A DNA stretch of 64,000 nt from Kiritimatiellota bacterium (GCA_026398415.1 JAPLSY010000078.1:33904-97903); one strand, 5' to 3'; shown: positions 1 to 10,588, counted from the stretch's first letter. Program-made: numbers and translations. Notes: generated by a model not told the origin, from the sequence alone.

Positions 1-60
1 CAGGGAATGATCACCCGGGAACTGACCGATATTACCACCGGCGTGGAAGCCATGGCATAA
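1..60 (+). CDS. atpG: ATP synthase gamma subunit, C-terminal end (partial)
   Basis: The first 19 codons of the window are open and end at TAA 58-60. They read QGMITRELTDITTGVEAMA, which matches the C-terminal helix of F1 gamma subunits, where an R/Q-x-x-I-T-x-E-L/I pattern is followed by a GA-rich end. The position directly before atpD fits the standard atp order (A-G-D-C). The gene begins outside the window. A perfect 6-bp hairpin with a 3-nt loop lies at 63-77, between this stop and the atpD ribosome-binding site. Confidence 0.85.
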   Translation, partial: QGMITRELTDITTGVEAMA

Positions 61-81
61 GGCCCGCGATGCGCGGGATAA

Positions 82-1793
<1,712 letters not shown>

Positions 1794-1846
1794 ATAAACT
1801 TCTCAGTCCCTGCCGGTATCCGTGTCCATCCGTGGTAAATATCTTA

Positions 1847-2869
1847 TCACTTCCGTGGCGGCGGAATGCTCGCCGACGCATGCTTGCTCTTCGTGCGCAC
1901 GGCAATCAGTCCGCTGCCCAGGGCGGCCAGAATTTTTTCCAGCGGCAGGTCAAAATCCTCCGGGCGTTCGAAGGTCATGGCGACGCCGCTGACATTGACG
2001 GGATGGCCGGAAGCGAGCGCGGCGCGCTGTTGGATTTCATTGCGAATATGCTCCAAGGTGGTTTCTGCTTCGGCCCGGTTCATGCCGCCCAGGCACACGA
2101 TGAACTCGTTGGCCGAAAATCGGCCGATAAGGTCAATAGGCCGGACGCATTCCTTGATCAGTTTGTGAACTTCCTCCAGCAAGGTATGCCCGGCCTCAAT
2201 CCCGGATGTGGCGACAAAGGCGACGTAGTCGTCCAGGTTCAGAAAAATCAGGCCGAGCGGAGTGTGATAAGTCTTGGCGCGCAGCATTTCCCGGCGAAAT
2301 TGATCCACAAATGCCTGGTATTTCAGGGCCTTGCTGGCTTCGTCAATCAGTGCTAGGTGGCGGGTCAAAAACAGGAGCTCGAACTTTTGCATCTGTTGGC
2401 CGATCAGATAGGCGATAATCAACATTCGCCTTGCATCCTCGTCAGTGAAGGGCGGCCCTTCCATCCGGTCGCAGTGCAGGTAGCCGATGGCCCGCTGGTT
2501 CTGGATGATCGGCACCAGGCACAGGTATTTAAAATCGAGCTCCAATTTAAGGTGCGCATATTCCGGGTCGTCGCTTTTTATGTCATTGATCAATATTCGT
2601 TCATGTTTGAGCAGAACGCGTGGCACCACCGTGCCGCCGACGTTCCGCATGAAATGTTTGACGAACAAATAGCTGATCTCGCGCGACGTATGGATATTTA
2701 ATTTCCCCGTGTTTTCATCCAGGATCACCACCGCCAGGCTCTGGTGCGGAAAAAATACTTTCGTGTGCTCGATGATCACATGCAGCGCTTCTTCCGCGGT
2801 CAGCGTGCCGCCCAGTTCCTGGGCGATTTCAATCAAACATTCCGTGATTTCTCTGCGCTCGCCCGGCAT
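1847..2869 (-). CDS. GAF domain protein with degenerate GGDEF domain
   Basis: The start ATG at 2869 is chosen because AGGAGGG lies 6-7 nt upstream, giving 340 aa. A longer reading from 2905 has no such site. Residues of about 15-165 form a GAF-type sensor domain (LAVVILDENTGKLNIHTSREI, read in two parts, and VPIIQNQRAIGYLHCD). Residues of about 190-325 have the fold pattern of a GGDEF domain (PLGLIFLNLDDY and GRFSANEFIVCL). The catalytic GG(D/E)EF signature is replaced by SANEF, so diguanylate cyclase activity is unlikely. A receptor or regulatory role is more plausible. It has no membrane segment and is predicted to be cytoplasmic. It converges on atpC. Confidence 0.75.
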   Translation of the reverse strand: MPGERREITECLIEIAQELGGTLTAEEALHVIIEHTKVFFPHQSLAVVILDENTGKLNIHTSREISYLFVKHFMRNVGGTVVPRVLLKHERILINDIKSDDPEYAHLKLELDFKYLCLVPIIQNQRAIGYLHCDRMEGPPFTDEDARRMLIIAYLIGQQMQKFELLFLTRHLALIDEASKALKYQAFVDQFRREMLRAKTYHTPLGLIFLNLDDYVAFVATSGIEAGHTLLEEVHKLIKECVRPIDLIGRFSANEFIVCLGGMNRAEAETTLEHIRNEIQQRAALASGHPVNVSGVAMTFERPEDFDLPLEKILAALGSGLIAVRTKSKHASASIPPPRK

Positions 2870-3069
2870 AGCATCCCTCCTGAAAAAATGCATTTCTGCG
2901 ACCAAACATCGTCCCGTATATAATGATCACATTAATCTTGTTATCGCCTTGGTGTCAAGGGTAAAGTATCCGACTAAATATGCGAACAGGGAATTTTTCC
3001 GCCTGTGGAGGACAAAATCACGCGGCAGCAGAGTGCCGCGGCTACAACAGAAACTTTTCGGAATGTAGC

Positions 3070-3116
3070 CGCCCCACTCAGTTGGGGCGTTTATTAAAGT
3101 TGCCGCCTTTGGCGGC
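3070..3116 (+). terminator. Two tandem GC hairpins, terminator-like
   Basis: Hairpin 1 pairs 3070-3076 with 3083-3089 (CGCCCCA/TGGGGCG, 6-nt loop) and is followed by TTTATT. Hairpin 2 pairs 3102-3107 with 3111-3116 (GCCGCC/GGCGGC, TTT loop). They lie in the 404-bp divergent spacer 2870-3273, which holds no gene that I can support. The T-runs are weak, so termination is only possible. Confidence 0.4.
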
Positions 3117-3158
3117 CTAATTTAACGCATGAATTTCAATGTCAGATAACGATAACGC

Positions 3159-3219
3159 CGCCCAGAGGTCGGCGTCCACCTTTGGCATTGATCTTAAGGT
3201 GGCTCGCGACCTCCGGGCG
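3159..3219. repeat. 24-bp imperfect inverted repeat upstream of nadC
   Basis: Arm 3159-3182 and arm 3196-3219 match at 19 of 24 positions as an inverted repeat with a 13-nt loop. The arms carry AGAGGTCGGCGTCCACC and GGTGGCTCGCGACCTCC. This looks like a dispersed hairpin element. A leader RNA for nadC is an alternative, but no known riboswitch pattern was recognised. Confidence 0.55.
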
Positions 3220-3273
3220 CGAGCAGTTGCGGTTCCTTGCCGCCTAGCTTAGCAACAACGGGAATACAATCTT

Positions 3274-4269
3274 ATGACCTCAACGCGTCGCAACCGGATT
3301 TCGCCATTGTCGGATAGCCTGCCCGTCCCGGGATTGCGCGGGCTGATCCGCCGCGCCCTGCGCGAGGACTTGGGCTCAGGCGACATCACCAGCCACGCGC
3401 TGATTGCCCCCGGCCGTGTGATCACGGCAGTTGTGATTGCCCGCCATGCGTGTATCGTCAGTGGAGGGGGCATTGCCGCGCATATCTTCCGCATGCTGGA
3501 TCACGGCATGCGCATCCGGATATTGGTCCCCGATGGTTGTCGCGTCAGGGAGGCTGCGCCCTTGATGCGGATCACAGGCAAGGCCCGTGCAATCCTGGCC
3601 GGCGAGCGCACTGCGCTCAATTTTTTACAGCGTCTGACGGGCATTGCTACCCTGACCGCGCGCTTTGTCGAACAGGTCAAGCCGCATGGAACGCGCATCC
3701 TGGATACCCGTAAGACGACGCCTATATGGCGGATGCTGGAAAAATACGCGGTGCGTTGCGGCGGGGGGACCAACCATCGCATGGGACTTTACGACCAGGT
3801 ATTGATCAAGGATAACCATCGCCGGCTGTGGGGTGCACGCGACCTTGCGGAGGCCGTGCAGACGGCCCGCCACCGGTGTCCCGGCGTGCCCGTGGAGGTG
3901 GAGGTGGAAACCGAAGCGGAGTTGGAACGCGCCTTGGCGGCCCGGCCGGACTGGATCCTGCTGGACAATATGACCCCGGCGCGCCTGCGGCGGTGCGTCC
4001 ATCTATGCCATGGCCGTTGTCCGCTGGAAGCCTCGGGCGGCATTACACTGGCCAATGTAAAAGCCGTGGCGGCTGCGGGAGTCCAGGCGATTTCCCTGGG
4101 ATGCCTGACGCATTCGGCGCCGGCGGCCGATTTGTCGCTCGAAATATTGAAGCACCCCGCGGAAAGTCGCGGGGTGTTTTTGCGGAACCCTGCGAAGCCA
4201 AGAACGCCATGCCTTTCTTTGGCAAGCCACAGGTCTTCCTGGCGAAGAAGGGTGGATGCCAACCCATGA
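3274..4269 (+). CDS. nadC: Nicotinate-nucleotide pyrophosphorylase (carboxylating)
   Basis: This enzyme makes nicotinate mononucleotide from quinolinate and PRPP in de novo NAD synthesis. The N-terminus carries the family motif REDLGSGDITS. The active-site run ILDTRKTTP is at about 142-150, CGGGTNHR follows, and LIKDNH has its lysine near 179. VEVEVET, LLDNM and EASGGI complete the barrel. The enzyme core ends near residue 292 (LSLEIL). The reading frame then runs about 40 codons further, through a perfect terminator-like hairpin (4153-4181) and low-complexity sequence, to a TGA that overlaps the birA ATG. The tail is unlike the family and may be read-through of a former spacer. It is the first gene of the cofactor run. 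Confidence 0.93.
   Translation: MTSTRRNRISPLSDSLPVPGLRGLIRRALREDLGSGDITSHALIAPGRVITAVVIARHACIVSGGGIAAHIFRMLDHGMRIRILVPDGCRVREAAPLMRITGKARAILAGERTALNFLQRLTGIATLTARFVEQVKPHGTRILDTRKTTPIWRMLEKYAVRCGGGTNHRMGLYDQVLIKDNHRRLWGARDLAEAVQTARHRCPGVPVEVEVETEAELERALAARPDWILLDNMTPARLRRCVHLCHGRCPLEASGGITLANVKAVAAAGVQAISLGCLTHSAPAADLSLEILKHPAESRGVFLRNPAKPRTPCLSLASHRSSWRRRVDANP
4153..4181 (+). terminator. Rho-independent-type terminator inside the nadC reading frame
   Basis: A perfect 9-bp stem (4153-4161 with 4168-4176, CACCCCGCG/CGCGGGGTG) with a 6-nt loop is followed by TTTTT. It lies just after the end of the conserved NadC core but before the annotated stop, and so would separate nadC from birA. Confidence 0.7.
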
Positions 4270-4910
4270 AAAGGCGCCTTGAAAAAATTAGAATGGCTCT
4301 GAAAGATTGCCGCTTGGGGCAACCCCTGCTATTCCTGGATAAAACGGGATCAACGAATGAGGTGCTAAAGGCGCGGGCTGAAAAGGGCGCGCCGGAAGGC
4401 TTTACGGTGGTGGCCGATCACCAGACGTGCGGCCGTGGACGACAGGGCCGCACATGGCTGTCACTACCCGGCAAAGGCGTTTATGTATCCGTCCTCCTGC
4501 GGCCCAACTGGCCGGCCACGGACGGTGTTTTTATGAATATTTGCGCATCCGTGGCGGTGGCGCGGGCTTTGGAAAAATGGCGGCCGAACAAAGTCCGGCT
4601 AAAATGGCCTAATGATGTTATGATCAACGGTCGTAAAATTGCCGGAGTGCTGGTTGAACCGCGGATCAAGCGCGCCGTGATCGAATTTGTCGTGGTGGGG
4701 GTCGGGGTCAACGTGCTGCACTGTGAAAGCGATTTTAAAACGCTTGATCCTGGTCTGGCCACGTCGCTGCGTATGGAGGGTGTCACCGTGGATTGCGACA
4801 AGGTATTGACACGCGTGCTGAACGAACTGGATATCTGTTACATCATGGCGCGGCAGGATGATAAAAGCCGTATCCTGAAGGAATGGTCGTTGCGTCAGTT
4901 AGGAAAATAA
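4266..4910 (+). CDS. birA: Biotin--[acetyl-CoA-carboxylase] ligase, catalytic domain only
   Basis: It activates biotin to biotinyl-AMP and transfers it to the carboxyl-carrier protein. The start ATG 4266 overlaps the nadC stop (ATGA). The 214-aa protein has STNEVLKA near residue 28, the adenylate loop GRGRQGRTW at 56-64, KWPNDV with its lysine at 113, and KIAGVLVE. There is no N-terminal helix-turn-helix, so it is not a repressor. The small C-terminal SH3-like domain of BirA also appears to be missing, because the chain stops after ILKEWSLRQLGK. Only 1 nt separates it from coaX. Confidence 0.9.
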   Translation: MKRRLEKIRMALKDCRLGQPLLFLDKTGSTNEVLKARAEKGAPEGFTVVADHQTCGRGRQGRTWLSLPGKGVYVSVLLRPNWPATDGVFMNICASVAVARALEKWRPNKVRLKWPNDVMINGRKIAGVLVEPRIKRAVIEFVVVGVGVNVLHCESDFKTLDPGLATSLRMEGVTVDCDKVLTRVLNELDICYIMARQDDKSRILKEWSLRQLGK

Positions 4911-4911
4911 T

Positions 4912-5712
4912 ATGTCTGAATTTGTGATCGTCGTGGATATGGGCAACACCAGTACGACCGTGGGCCTGGCGCGCGCCGGACGGATCACCGGCATTGGCCG
5001 GATCAGCGGCATTAGCCGCCTGCCAACCCGGACCGCGTGCCGCAAAGATGTAACTGCCGTGTTGACCCGCTTGACGCGCAACCGGTTGATCGCGGGTGCC
5101 ATGTTGTGTTCGGTCGTGCCGCAGTGCAACCACCTCTGGCTTCGGGAACTGCAGGCGGTCAGTGGCCGACCGCCGTGCATGGTGCATCACCGCCTGAAGT
5201 TGGGACTGCGCATAGAGTATCCGAACCCCGCCAGTATCGGCGCGGACCGCCTTGCCAATGCCTGCGGTGCAGTGTACCGCTACGGCTCGCCCGTGATTGT
5301 AGCCGATTTCGGAACGGCCCTGACCTTTGATGTGGTGGCCAACAATGCCTATCTGGGCGGTATCATTGTCCCCGGCCTGCCGCTCATGACCGATTACCTG
5401 GCCGAGAAAACGGCGCTATTGCCGCGCCTGCGACTGGACCACTATCGCGGTATTCCACGGAATTTGCGCGCCATGCCGGTCATTGGCAAGAACACGCGCC
5501 AGGCCATGGCAATTGGGGCGCGGTTGGGATATCTCGGCATGGTGCGCGAAATTTTTACGCGCTTACAGCACACGCTGAAGGACCGAACGGTCCGCCTCTG
5601 CGCAACCGGCGGCTATGCGGCCTGGGCGCTGGCCGGATGTGACCTGCCGGTGCGCCTTGACCCGGACCTGACGTTGTATGGCATTGCCAAGATTTATGAA
5701 CTGAATAGATAA
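4912..5712 (+). CDS. coaX: Type III pantothenate kinase
   Basis: This is the first step of coenzyme A synthesis, phosphorylating pantothenate. Its 266 aa are typical of the CoaX family (ASKHA fold). The phosphate-binding DMGNTS motif is at 9-14, GADRLANA at 110-117, the catalytic VADFGTALTFD at about 130-140, GGIIVPGL near 152, and a C-terminal ATGGYA. AGGAAA just before the ATG acts as the Shine-Dalgarno inside the end of birA. It follows birA by 1 nt, so the two are surely co-transcribed. Confidence 0.94.
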   Translation: MSEFVIVVDMGNTSTTVGLARAGRITGIGRISGISRLPTRTACRKDVTAVLTRLTRNRLIAGAMLCSVVPQCNHLWLRELQAVSGRPPCMVHHRLKLGLRIEYPNPASIGADRLANACGAVYRYGSPVIVADFGTALTFDVVANNAYLGGIIVPGLPLMTDYLAEKTALLPRLRLDHYRGIPRNLRAMPVIGKNTRQAMAIGARLGYLGMVREIFTRLQHTLKDRTVRLCATGGYAAWALAGCDLPVRLDPDLTLYGIAKIYELNR

Positions 5713-5733
5713 TGAAGAACGGAGCGATTCATA

Positions 5734-6819
5734 ATGAACACTGATACCTATGCCGTCATTCTGGCCGGGGGCCGGGGGGAGCGCTTCTGGCCAATGAGCA
5801 CGCGCCGCCGCCCAAAACAACTCCTGGCCTTGGTCAGCCGACGAGCCCTGCTGGCGGATGCGGTTCATCGCATTAGGTCCATCATTCCGGAAAAGCGCAT
5901 CCTGGTGATTACCAGCGCTGACCTTCAGGATGCCGTGTGCCATTTGTTGCCCGATTTGCCGAAAGCAAATGTGATTGGCGAGCCTTGTGGCCGCGATACG
6001 GCTGCGGCCATTACTCTTGCCGCGGCCCTGATCAAGGCCCGTAACCCAAAGGCCGTGTTTTGTGTGCTGACGGCTGATCACGTCGTCGGCGATGCGGTGC
6101 TTTTCCGGCGCACGCTGAAGGAGGCTTTTGCCCGCGCTTCCGCCGCAGATATATTGGTGACCATCGGGCTTAAGCCGGCATTCCCGAGCACCGGATTCGG
6201 ATATATTGAGGCTGGCATGCGTATGGCCGGTTCATCACGGACGACATTTTACCATGTCAGGCGATTTGTCGAGAAGCCGAATGCCCGCATGGCGGAGCGT
6301 TATGTCAAAACCGGGCGATTCTATTGGAATTCCGGGATGTTTGTCTGGTCGCTGTCCGCCTGGGAGCGGGCATTGCGGCGGCATTGTCCGCCCTTGGAGC
6401 GCTTACTGGATACGCTGACACCGCTGGCCGGCCGGACGGGATTTAATGCCGGGTTGAAGCGCGCCTATGCCGGTTTGGAGAAAATATCGGTGGATTATGC
6501 CGTCATGGAGCATGCGGATAATATCGTGATGGCCGAGGGCGTATTTCCGTGGGATGACGTGGGCTCATGGTCGGCATTGGAGCAACATTTTCCCAAGGAT
6601 GGACACGGGAACGTGATCGTGGGTAATGGCGAGCTGATGGAATCCTCCGGTAACATCGTGGTTGCCGACAATGGCTTGGTGGCGCTGGTCGGTGTAGACA
6701 ACATGGTGGTGGTCAAGGCCGGCGCCGTAACCCTCGTCTGTCGCAAGGACCGTTCCCAGGAGGTCAAGCGCATGGTCGAAAAGCTCCGGCACCGGCGTGA
6801 CGCACATCCCTGGCTCTAA
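5734..6819 (+). CDS. manC: Mannose-1-phosphate guanylyltransferase
   Basis: It makes GDP-mannose from mannose-1-phosphate and GTP for polysaccharide or lipopolysaccharide synthesis. Its 361 aa form a nucleotidyltransferase domain only. The isomerase domain found in longer ManC proteins is absent. The signature loop LAGGRGERFWPMS starts at residue 10, RRPKQ follows, then TADHVV near 116, GFGYIEAG, the FVEKP substrate motif, and WNSGMFVW. DVGSWSAL and a left-handed helix-like C-terminus (GNVIVG, SSGNIVV) complete the family pattern. It is the fourth gene of the nadC run. Confidence 0.93.
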   Translation: MNTDTYAVILAGGRGERFWPMSTRRRPKQLLALVSRRALLADAVHRIRSIIPEKRILVITSADLQDAVCHLLPDLPKANVIGEPCGRDTAAAITLAAALIKARNPKAVFCVLTADHVVGDAVLFRRTLKEAFARASAADILVTIGLKPAFPSTGFGYIEAGMRMAGSSRTTFYHVRRFVEKPNARMAERYVKTGRFYWNSGMFVWSLSAWERALRRHCPPLERLLDTLTPLAGRTGFNAGLKRAYAGLEKISVDYAVMEHADNIVMAEGVFPWDDVGSWSALEQHFPKDGHGNVIVGNGELMESSGNIVVADNGLVALVGVDNMVVVKAGAVTLVCRKDRSQEVKRMVEKLRHRRDAHPWL

Positions 6820-6835
6820 ATTTGGAAACATTGCT

Positions 6836-7279
6836 ATGCCTCGCACTTTAGGCGTGGATTATGGTAAGCGGCGCGTGGGCCTGGCCATCAGCGACGAGTT
6901 GGGCATGATGGCCCTGCCGTTGGATATCCTGCCGGTGCAGAGTTCCAAGCAGGTGATCCGGGATGTCCTGCGCCTGTGCCGGGAAAAACAGGTGGCTGTA
7001 ATCGTCGTCGGATTGCCGCTCAACATGGATGGCTCGCGCGGACCGGCAGTTGAAGCGGTGGAACGCTTTGTCCTGGAACTCCGCCAGCAGGGCGAACTGC
7101 CGGTGGAAGTCTGGGACGAGCGCATGAGCAGCCGGCAGGTGGAACGCATGTTGATCGATTCCGATGTCAGCCGCTCGCGACGCAAAGGTCTGGTAGATAA
7201 ATTGGCCGCTCAGGTCATTTTGCAGAGTTATCTTGATGCACGAACGTCCCATAAGGACGCGGAGACTGTAGGTGTTTAG
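6836..7279 (+). CDS. ruvX: Putative pre-16S rRNA nuclease / Holliday-junction resolvase-like protein
   Basis: The product is a YqgF-family RNase H-fold nuclease of 147 aa. The start ATG 6836 directly precedes the conserved TLGVDYGKRRVGLA (catalytic Asp at residue 8). An in-frame start at 6797 would add 13 unlike residues and overlap manC. Further family motifs are VVGLPLNMDGSRGP, WDERMSSRQVERML and KGLVDKLAAQVILQSYLD, each with its acidic residue. The final codons (AETVGV) and the stop fall in a 7-bp-period repeat that continues to the truA start. Confidence 0.9.
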   Translation: MPRTLGVDYGKRRVGLAISDELGMMALPLDILPVQSSKQVIRDVLRLCREKQVAVIVVGLPLNMDGSRGPAVEAVERFVLELRQQGELPVEVWDERMSSRQVERMLIDSDVSRSRRKGLVDKLAAQVILQSYLDARTSHKDAETVGV

Positions 7280-7294
7280 ACTGTAGGCTGTAGG
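7264..7294 (+). repeat. Heptamer array, unit GACTGTA
   Basis: GACTGTA, GGTGTTTA (one 8-mer), GACTGTA, GGCTGTA run up to the truA ATG at 7295. The array provides the ruvX stop and fills the spacer. It is one of many 7-bp-period arrays in the window. Confidence 0.6.
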
Positions 7295-8125
7295 ATGAAA
7301 CACGGAAAAATTCGCCCGCAGACGCAAACTAGTTTGCAACGGTATAGTCTTTTGATTGCCTATGATGGGGCTGCTTATGCGGGCTGGCAGGTTCAGCCTA
7401 ACCAGCGCACGGTCCAGAGCGAACTGGAGGCGGCCTTGCGCCGTCTGGCGGGCGCGCCCGTGAAACTCCACGGCAGCGGACGCACCGACCAGGGCGTGCA
7501 TGCCGCCGGCCAGGTGGCGCATTGCGATTTACCGTTCAGGCTCCCGGCAGCCAACTTGGTGCGGGCCTTGAATGCGCTCTTGCCGGCGGCCATTCGTGTC
7601 TTGAAAGTTAAGCCGGTTGGCGAAAAATTTCACGCCCGACGCAGTGCCGTGCGCAAGGAATATCGTTATCTAATTTGGAACGGAAAAGTGATTTCCCCAT
7701 TTTTGCGGTTGTATCGAACCCATGTGCGCACGCCGCTCGATGTGCGCGCCATGCGGCAAGCGGCCGCTCTGTTGGTCGGGCGGCACGACTTTGCCGCTTT
7801 CACCGCCAACCCAAATCGGGAGGTGGAAAGCACGCGGCGTCATGTGATGAAACTCGCCGTCAGCCGCAAAGGCCGCGAGATCATGATCCGGGCGCAAAGT
7901 GACGGATTTCTCTACAAGATGGTGCGCAGTCTGGCCGGATTTCTGATCCGGGTGGGCGAGGGCGCGGTGCCACCGGAAGAGGCGCTTCGTATCCTGCATT
8001 CGAAGATACGCACGGCCCGCGTTCCAACGGCGCCACCGCAGGGGTTGTTTCTCTGGCGAGTGTGGTATCCAAATAAAAGTAAAATTCCAAATACCAGATG
8101 CCTACATTCAAGATGTATTTTATAA
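7295..8125 (+). CDS. truA: tRNA pseudouridine(38-40) synthase
   Basis: It isomerises uridines 38-40 in the anticodon arm of tRNAs. The 276-aa product has YDGAAYAGWQVQPNQRTVQ near residues 24-42 and the catalytic GSGRTDQGVHA with Asp65. FHARRSAVRKEYRY and FLYKMVRSLAG follow, all family hallmarks. The ATG at 7295 has no spaced Shine-Dalgarno because a heptamer array abuts it, so the exact start is uncertain. The last 15-20 residues (NKSKIPNTRCLHSRCIL) look like added spacer sequence. The 3' end overlaps the convergent AraC gene by 6 bp. Confidence 0.92.
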   Translation: MKHGKIRPQTQTSLQRYSLLIAYDGAAYAGWQVQPNQRTVQSELEAALRRLAGAPVKLHGSGRTDQGVHAAGQVAHCDLPFRLPAANLVRALNALLPAAIRVLKVKPVGEKFHARRSAVRKEYRYLIWNGKVISPFLRLYRTHVRTPLDVRAMRQAAALLVGRHDFAAFTANPNREVESTRRHVMKLAVSRKGREIMIRAQSDGFLYKMVRSLAGFLIRVGEGAVPPEEALRILHSKIRTARVPTAPPQGLFLWRVWYPNKSKIPNTRCLHSRCIL

Positions 8126-9130
8126 AGTATCATTCTTGGTCAAGGCTGCGGAGGGCCGGGAGAATATCCTCTTTCCTTCGCGGTACGCCGCCGGTGTGAC
8201 GCTGGTCCAGCGGCCAAATACGCGATAGAAAAAAGTCGGCTCTGTGAATCCGGTCTCGGCGGCAATTTGTTTGATGCTTTTTGAAGTCAGGCGCAGTAGT
8301 GTGCAGGCCCGTTCCACGCGCCGGCGCTGAATAAACGCCGATGGACCAATGCCGGTCACCCTTCTAAAAAGCCTTCGAAGATATACTTCGCTGACGCCCG
8401 CTTTTCGCGCCAGATCGGCAACGGTTAGCGAGGAATTACCCAATTGCCGTTCAAGCCATTCCAGCGCCGGTAATAACCGGGGAAGATCCCGATGGATCGC
8501 GCCTCCCATGGGCTGGAAGGATGCTTCATGGTGCCGAATAATATAAAGCAACACGTTAAAAATCAGATCGGCCATGGACCTTTTCCATCCCGGCGCTTGA
8601 ACCGCATATTCACGGGCCAAAGTCATTGAGGCGGTGCCGAAAGGCGAGTTTGCCGTTGCCGGCACGAGGGTGGGGAACCCCATCAGGGTCAGCAGGTTGA
8701 TGCTGTTGAATATATGGGCATGAAAATGAGCGGTAATAAGGCGCACGCCTTGTCCATGATAAAGTTCCACGGTATGTTCGCGCCCTTGGGGAATGAGTAT
8801 CAAATCACCGGCCCGGAACAACTTCCGGGAATCGGCTTTATCGAGGCAATACCATCCGCCGCCGTTCTTAAACCAATACCAGATCGTGTCATTCAATACC
8901 CGCGGTCCCACCTGCCACCCTTGCCGGCATTTCCATTCTTTGGACCATAATGGAACTATGGAAGCGCGCTCAAGCCATTGATCCAGGCGGCCGTCAATGT
9001 CCGGCAGTGCCTTTGGAAACGGAGCAAACGCATTAGCCGGCCGCACGTCGTCTATCGGGCTATCGTAAACCCAGAGTTTTTTCATGGTTTCGCAAAGTAT
9101 AATCATTGGATCATGAGCGTCAATAGACAT
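8120..9130 (-). CDS. AraC-family transcriptional regulator
   Basis: The N-terminal half is a cupin-like sensing domain (FRAGDLILIPQGREHTVEL near residues 105-125). The C-terminal half is the double helix-turn-helix of AraC/XylS proteins (SLTVADLARKAGVSEVYLRR, then GFTEPTFFYRVFGRW and TPAAYRE). The start ATG 9130 is preceded by GAGG at a 6-nt spacing. An ATG at 9145 is also possible. The gene is divergent from the GH4 glycosidase with about 100 bp between starts, so it most likely controls that sugar-catabolic run. The inducer cannot be told from the sequence. Confidence 0.88.
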   Translation of the reverse strand: MSIDAHDPMIILCETMKKLWVYDSPIDDVRPANAFAPFPKALPDIDGRLDQWLERASIVPLWSKEWKCRQGWQVGPRVLNDTIWYWFKNGGGWYCLDKADSRKLFRAGDLILIPQGREHTVELYHGQGVRLITAHFHAHIFNSINLLTLMGFPTLVPATANSPFGTASMTLAREYAVQAPGWKRSMADLIFNVLLYIIRHHEASFQPMGGAIHRDLPRLLPALEWLERQLGNSSLTVADLARKAGVSEVYLRRLFRRVTGIGPSAFIQRRRVERACTLLRLTSKSIKQIAAETGFTEPTFFYRVFGRWTSVTPAAYREGKRIFSRPSAALTKNDTL

Positions 9131-9229
9131 ATAACGCCTCATCATATAGTATGGAAACCGTCATTAAAGAAATATACCGTAGCAAATCGCAAACGGATCT
9201 TTAGTCATCGGGACGAAGGGAGCACAACC

Positions 9230-10588
9230 ATGCACGGACCGAAGATAACAGTGATTGGAGCGGGCAGTTATTTTTTCGGAAGGCCGATTATTAAATTGAT
9301 GGCCACAAGCCAGGTTATGGCCGGAGGGACCCTGGCGCTGGTGGATACGGACAAGCGCGTTCTGGGAACAATGATGCACATGGCGGAACGCGTATTCCAA
9401 AAAAATCACTCCCAGGTGAAACTACTCGGCGCAACTGACCGCAAAAAAGTCATGGCTGGCTCTGATTTTATCGTTCTGACGTTTGGCATTAAGACGGCCT
9501 ATTATCGCGGCATTGAAACGGAGATTGCGGCAAAATATGGGATCCGTCAGCCTTCAGGACAGACCAATGGTCCCAGTGGTGTTATAACGGCGCTACGCAA
9601 TGTTCCCCATGCGATCATGGTTGCCCGCGATGCCTTGAAACTGGCGCCACATGCCTGGATCATCAACCTTGTCAATCCAACCGACGTACTTGGCCTGGCG
9701 CTTGGACGCTATGTGCCTGAGATGAGAAGCTTCGCGCTCTGCGATGGTCACCGCGAACCAGAGAATACGCTCACGTGGCTGAAGGTTGCGGGCATTTTAC
9801 CGGAAAGTGTCATGTCGATTCCGCCAGATGTATACAACAAACTGGACCTGCGTATTGGCGGCGTAAATCATTGCTGTTGGATGGTGCGATTTACATATGA
9901 TGGGCAAGACATGCTGCCGACCGTCAATCGCTGGGTTGTCAAAATGCAAAAAAACCAACCCAATGCAGACTACGGTTTTGTCCAGCAGCTTTTTGAACTT
10001 TACGGCGCGCTGCCCACCATTATTTCGCATACCAAGGAATATGTGCCGTTTTTCCAGGGAAATGGGGTTAATCCCGTTATTCCGCATCCGCTGGATATTT
10101 TTAATGCAAAGGCACGGACACAGGCGATGGCCGAATCATGGCGTCTCAACGAGGAGTATGCCGCCGGGAAACGAAGTGTCCGGTATTTTTTAAATCATAC
10201 CGGAAGCGAGATTACCAACGACGTGATGGAATCCATGTGGGGACAGATGGGCCGGTGTTATTATATCAACACCGCCAACCGCGGCGCAGTCACGAACATG
10301 CCCTATGACGCCTACCTGGAACTGCGCTGCGACATTGATCTGCACGGTCCGCGCCCCCATCCATTTGGCCCCATGCCGCGCGGTATTCTGGCGCTTCAAA
10401 ATGAGGTGCTGGACGCACATGAACTGGCGGCGGAAGCAGCGGTTAGCGGCGACAAGGCCGTTCTGCGCCGCGCGATGCTGGCCGACCCGATCTGTAACAA
10501 TATCGCCGATGCGGATGCTTACATAGCCGAATTGCTTAACGCCGAAAAGGATGATCTGCCCAAAAATTGGTTCAAAGGCGGAAAATAA
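9230..10588 (+). CDS. Family 4 glycoside hydrolase (NAD-dependent alpha-glycosidase)
   Basis: The start ATG 9230 follows AAGGGAG, giving 452 aa. GH4 enzymes cleave glycosides through a transient NAD-dependent oxidation and need a divalent metal. KITVIGAGSYFFGRP (5-19) is the Rossmann nucleotide loop, and LVNPTDVLGLAL follows. CDGH (Cys171, His174) and GVNHCCW (His214) supply the metal-site Cys and His of the family. SHTKEYVPFF and GSEITNDVMESM also fit. The substrate (alpha-glucoside, alpha-galactoside or galacturonide) cannot be decided. Phosphorylated substrates are less likely since no PTS genes are nearby. Next come a URO-D-family gene and a beta-propeller gene. Confidence 0.88.
   Translation: MHGPKITVIGAGSYFFGRPIIKLMATSQVMAGGTLALVDTDKRVLGTMMHMAERVFQKNHSQVKLLGATDRKKVMAGSDFIVLTFGIKTAYYRGIETEIAAKYGIRQPSGQTNGPSGVITALRNVPHAIMVARDALKLAPHAWIINLVNPTDVLGLALGRYVPEMRSFALCDGHREPENTLTWLKVAGILPESVMSIPPDVYNKLDLRIGGVNHCCWMVRFTYDGQDMLPTVNRWVVKMQKNQPNADYGFVQQLFELYGALPTIISHTKEYVPFFQGNGVNPVIPHPLDIFNAKARTQAMAESWRLNEEYAAGKRSVRYFLNHTGSEITNDVMESMWGQMGRCYYINTANRGAVTNMPYDAYLELRCDIDLHGPRPHPFGPMPRGILALQNEVLDAHELAAEAAVSGDKAVLRRAMLADPICNNIADADAYIAELLNAEKDDLPKNWFKGGK

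Noticed and set aside
1847..2869. Active diguanylate cyclase
   Set aside because: The GG(D/E)EF signature is replaced by SANEF.
3121..3273. Riboswitch upstream of nadC
   Set aside because: Only an imperfect inverted repeat is visible. No known NAD-type riboswitch motif could be matched.
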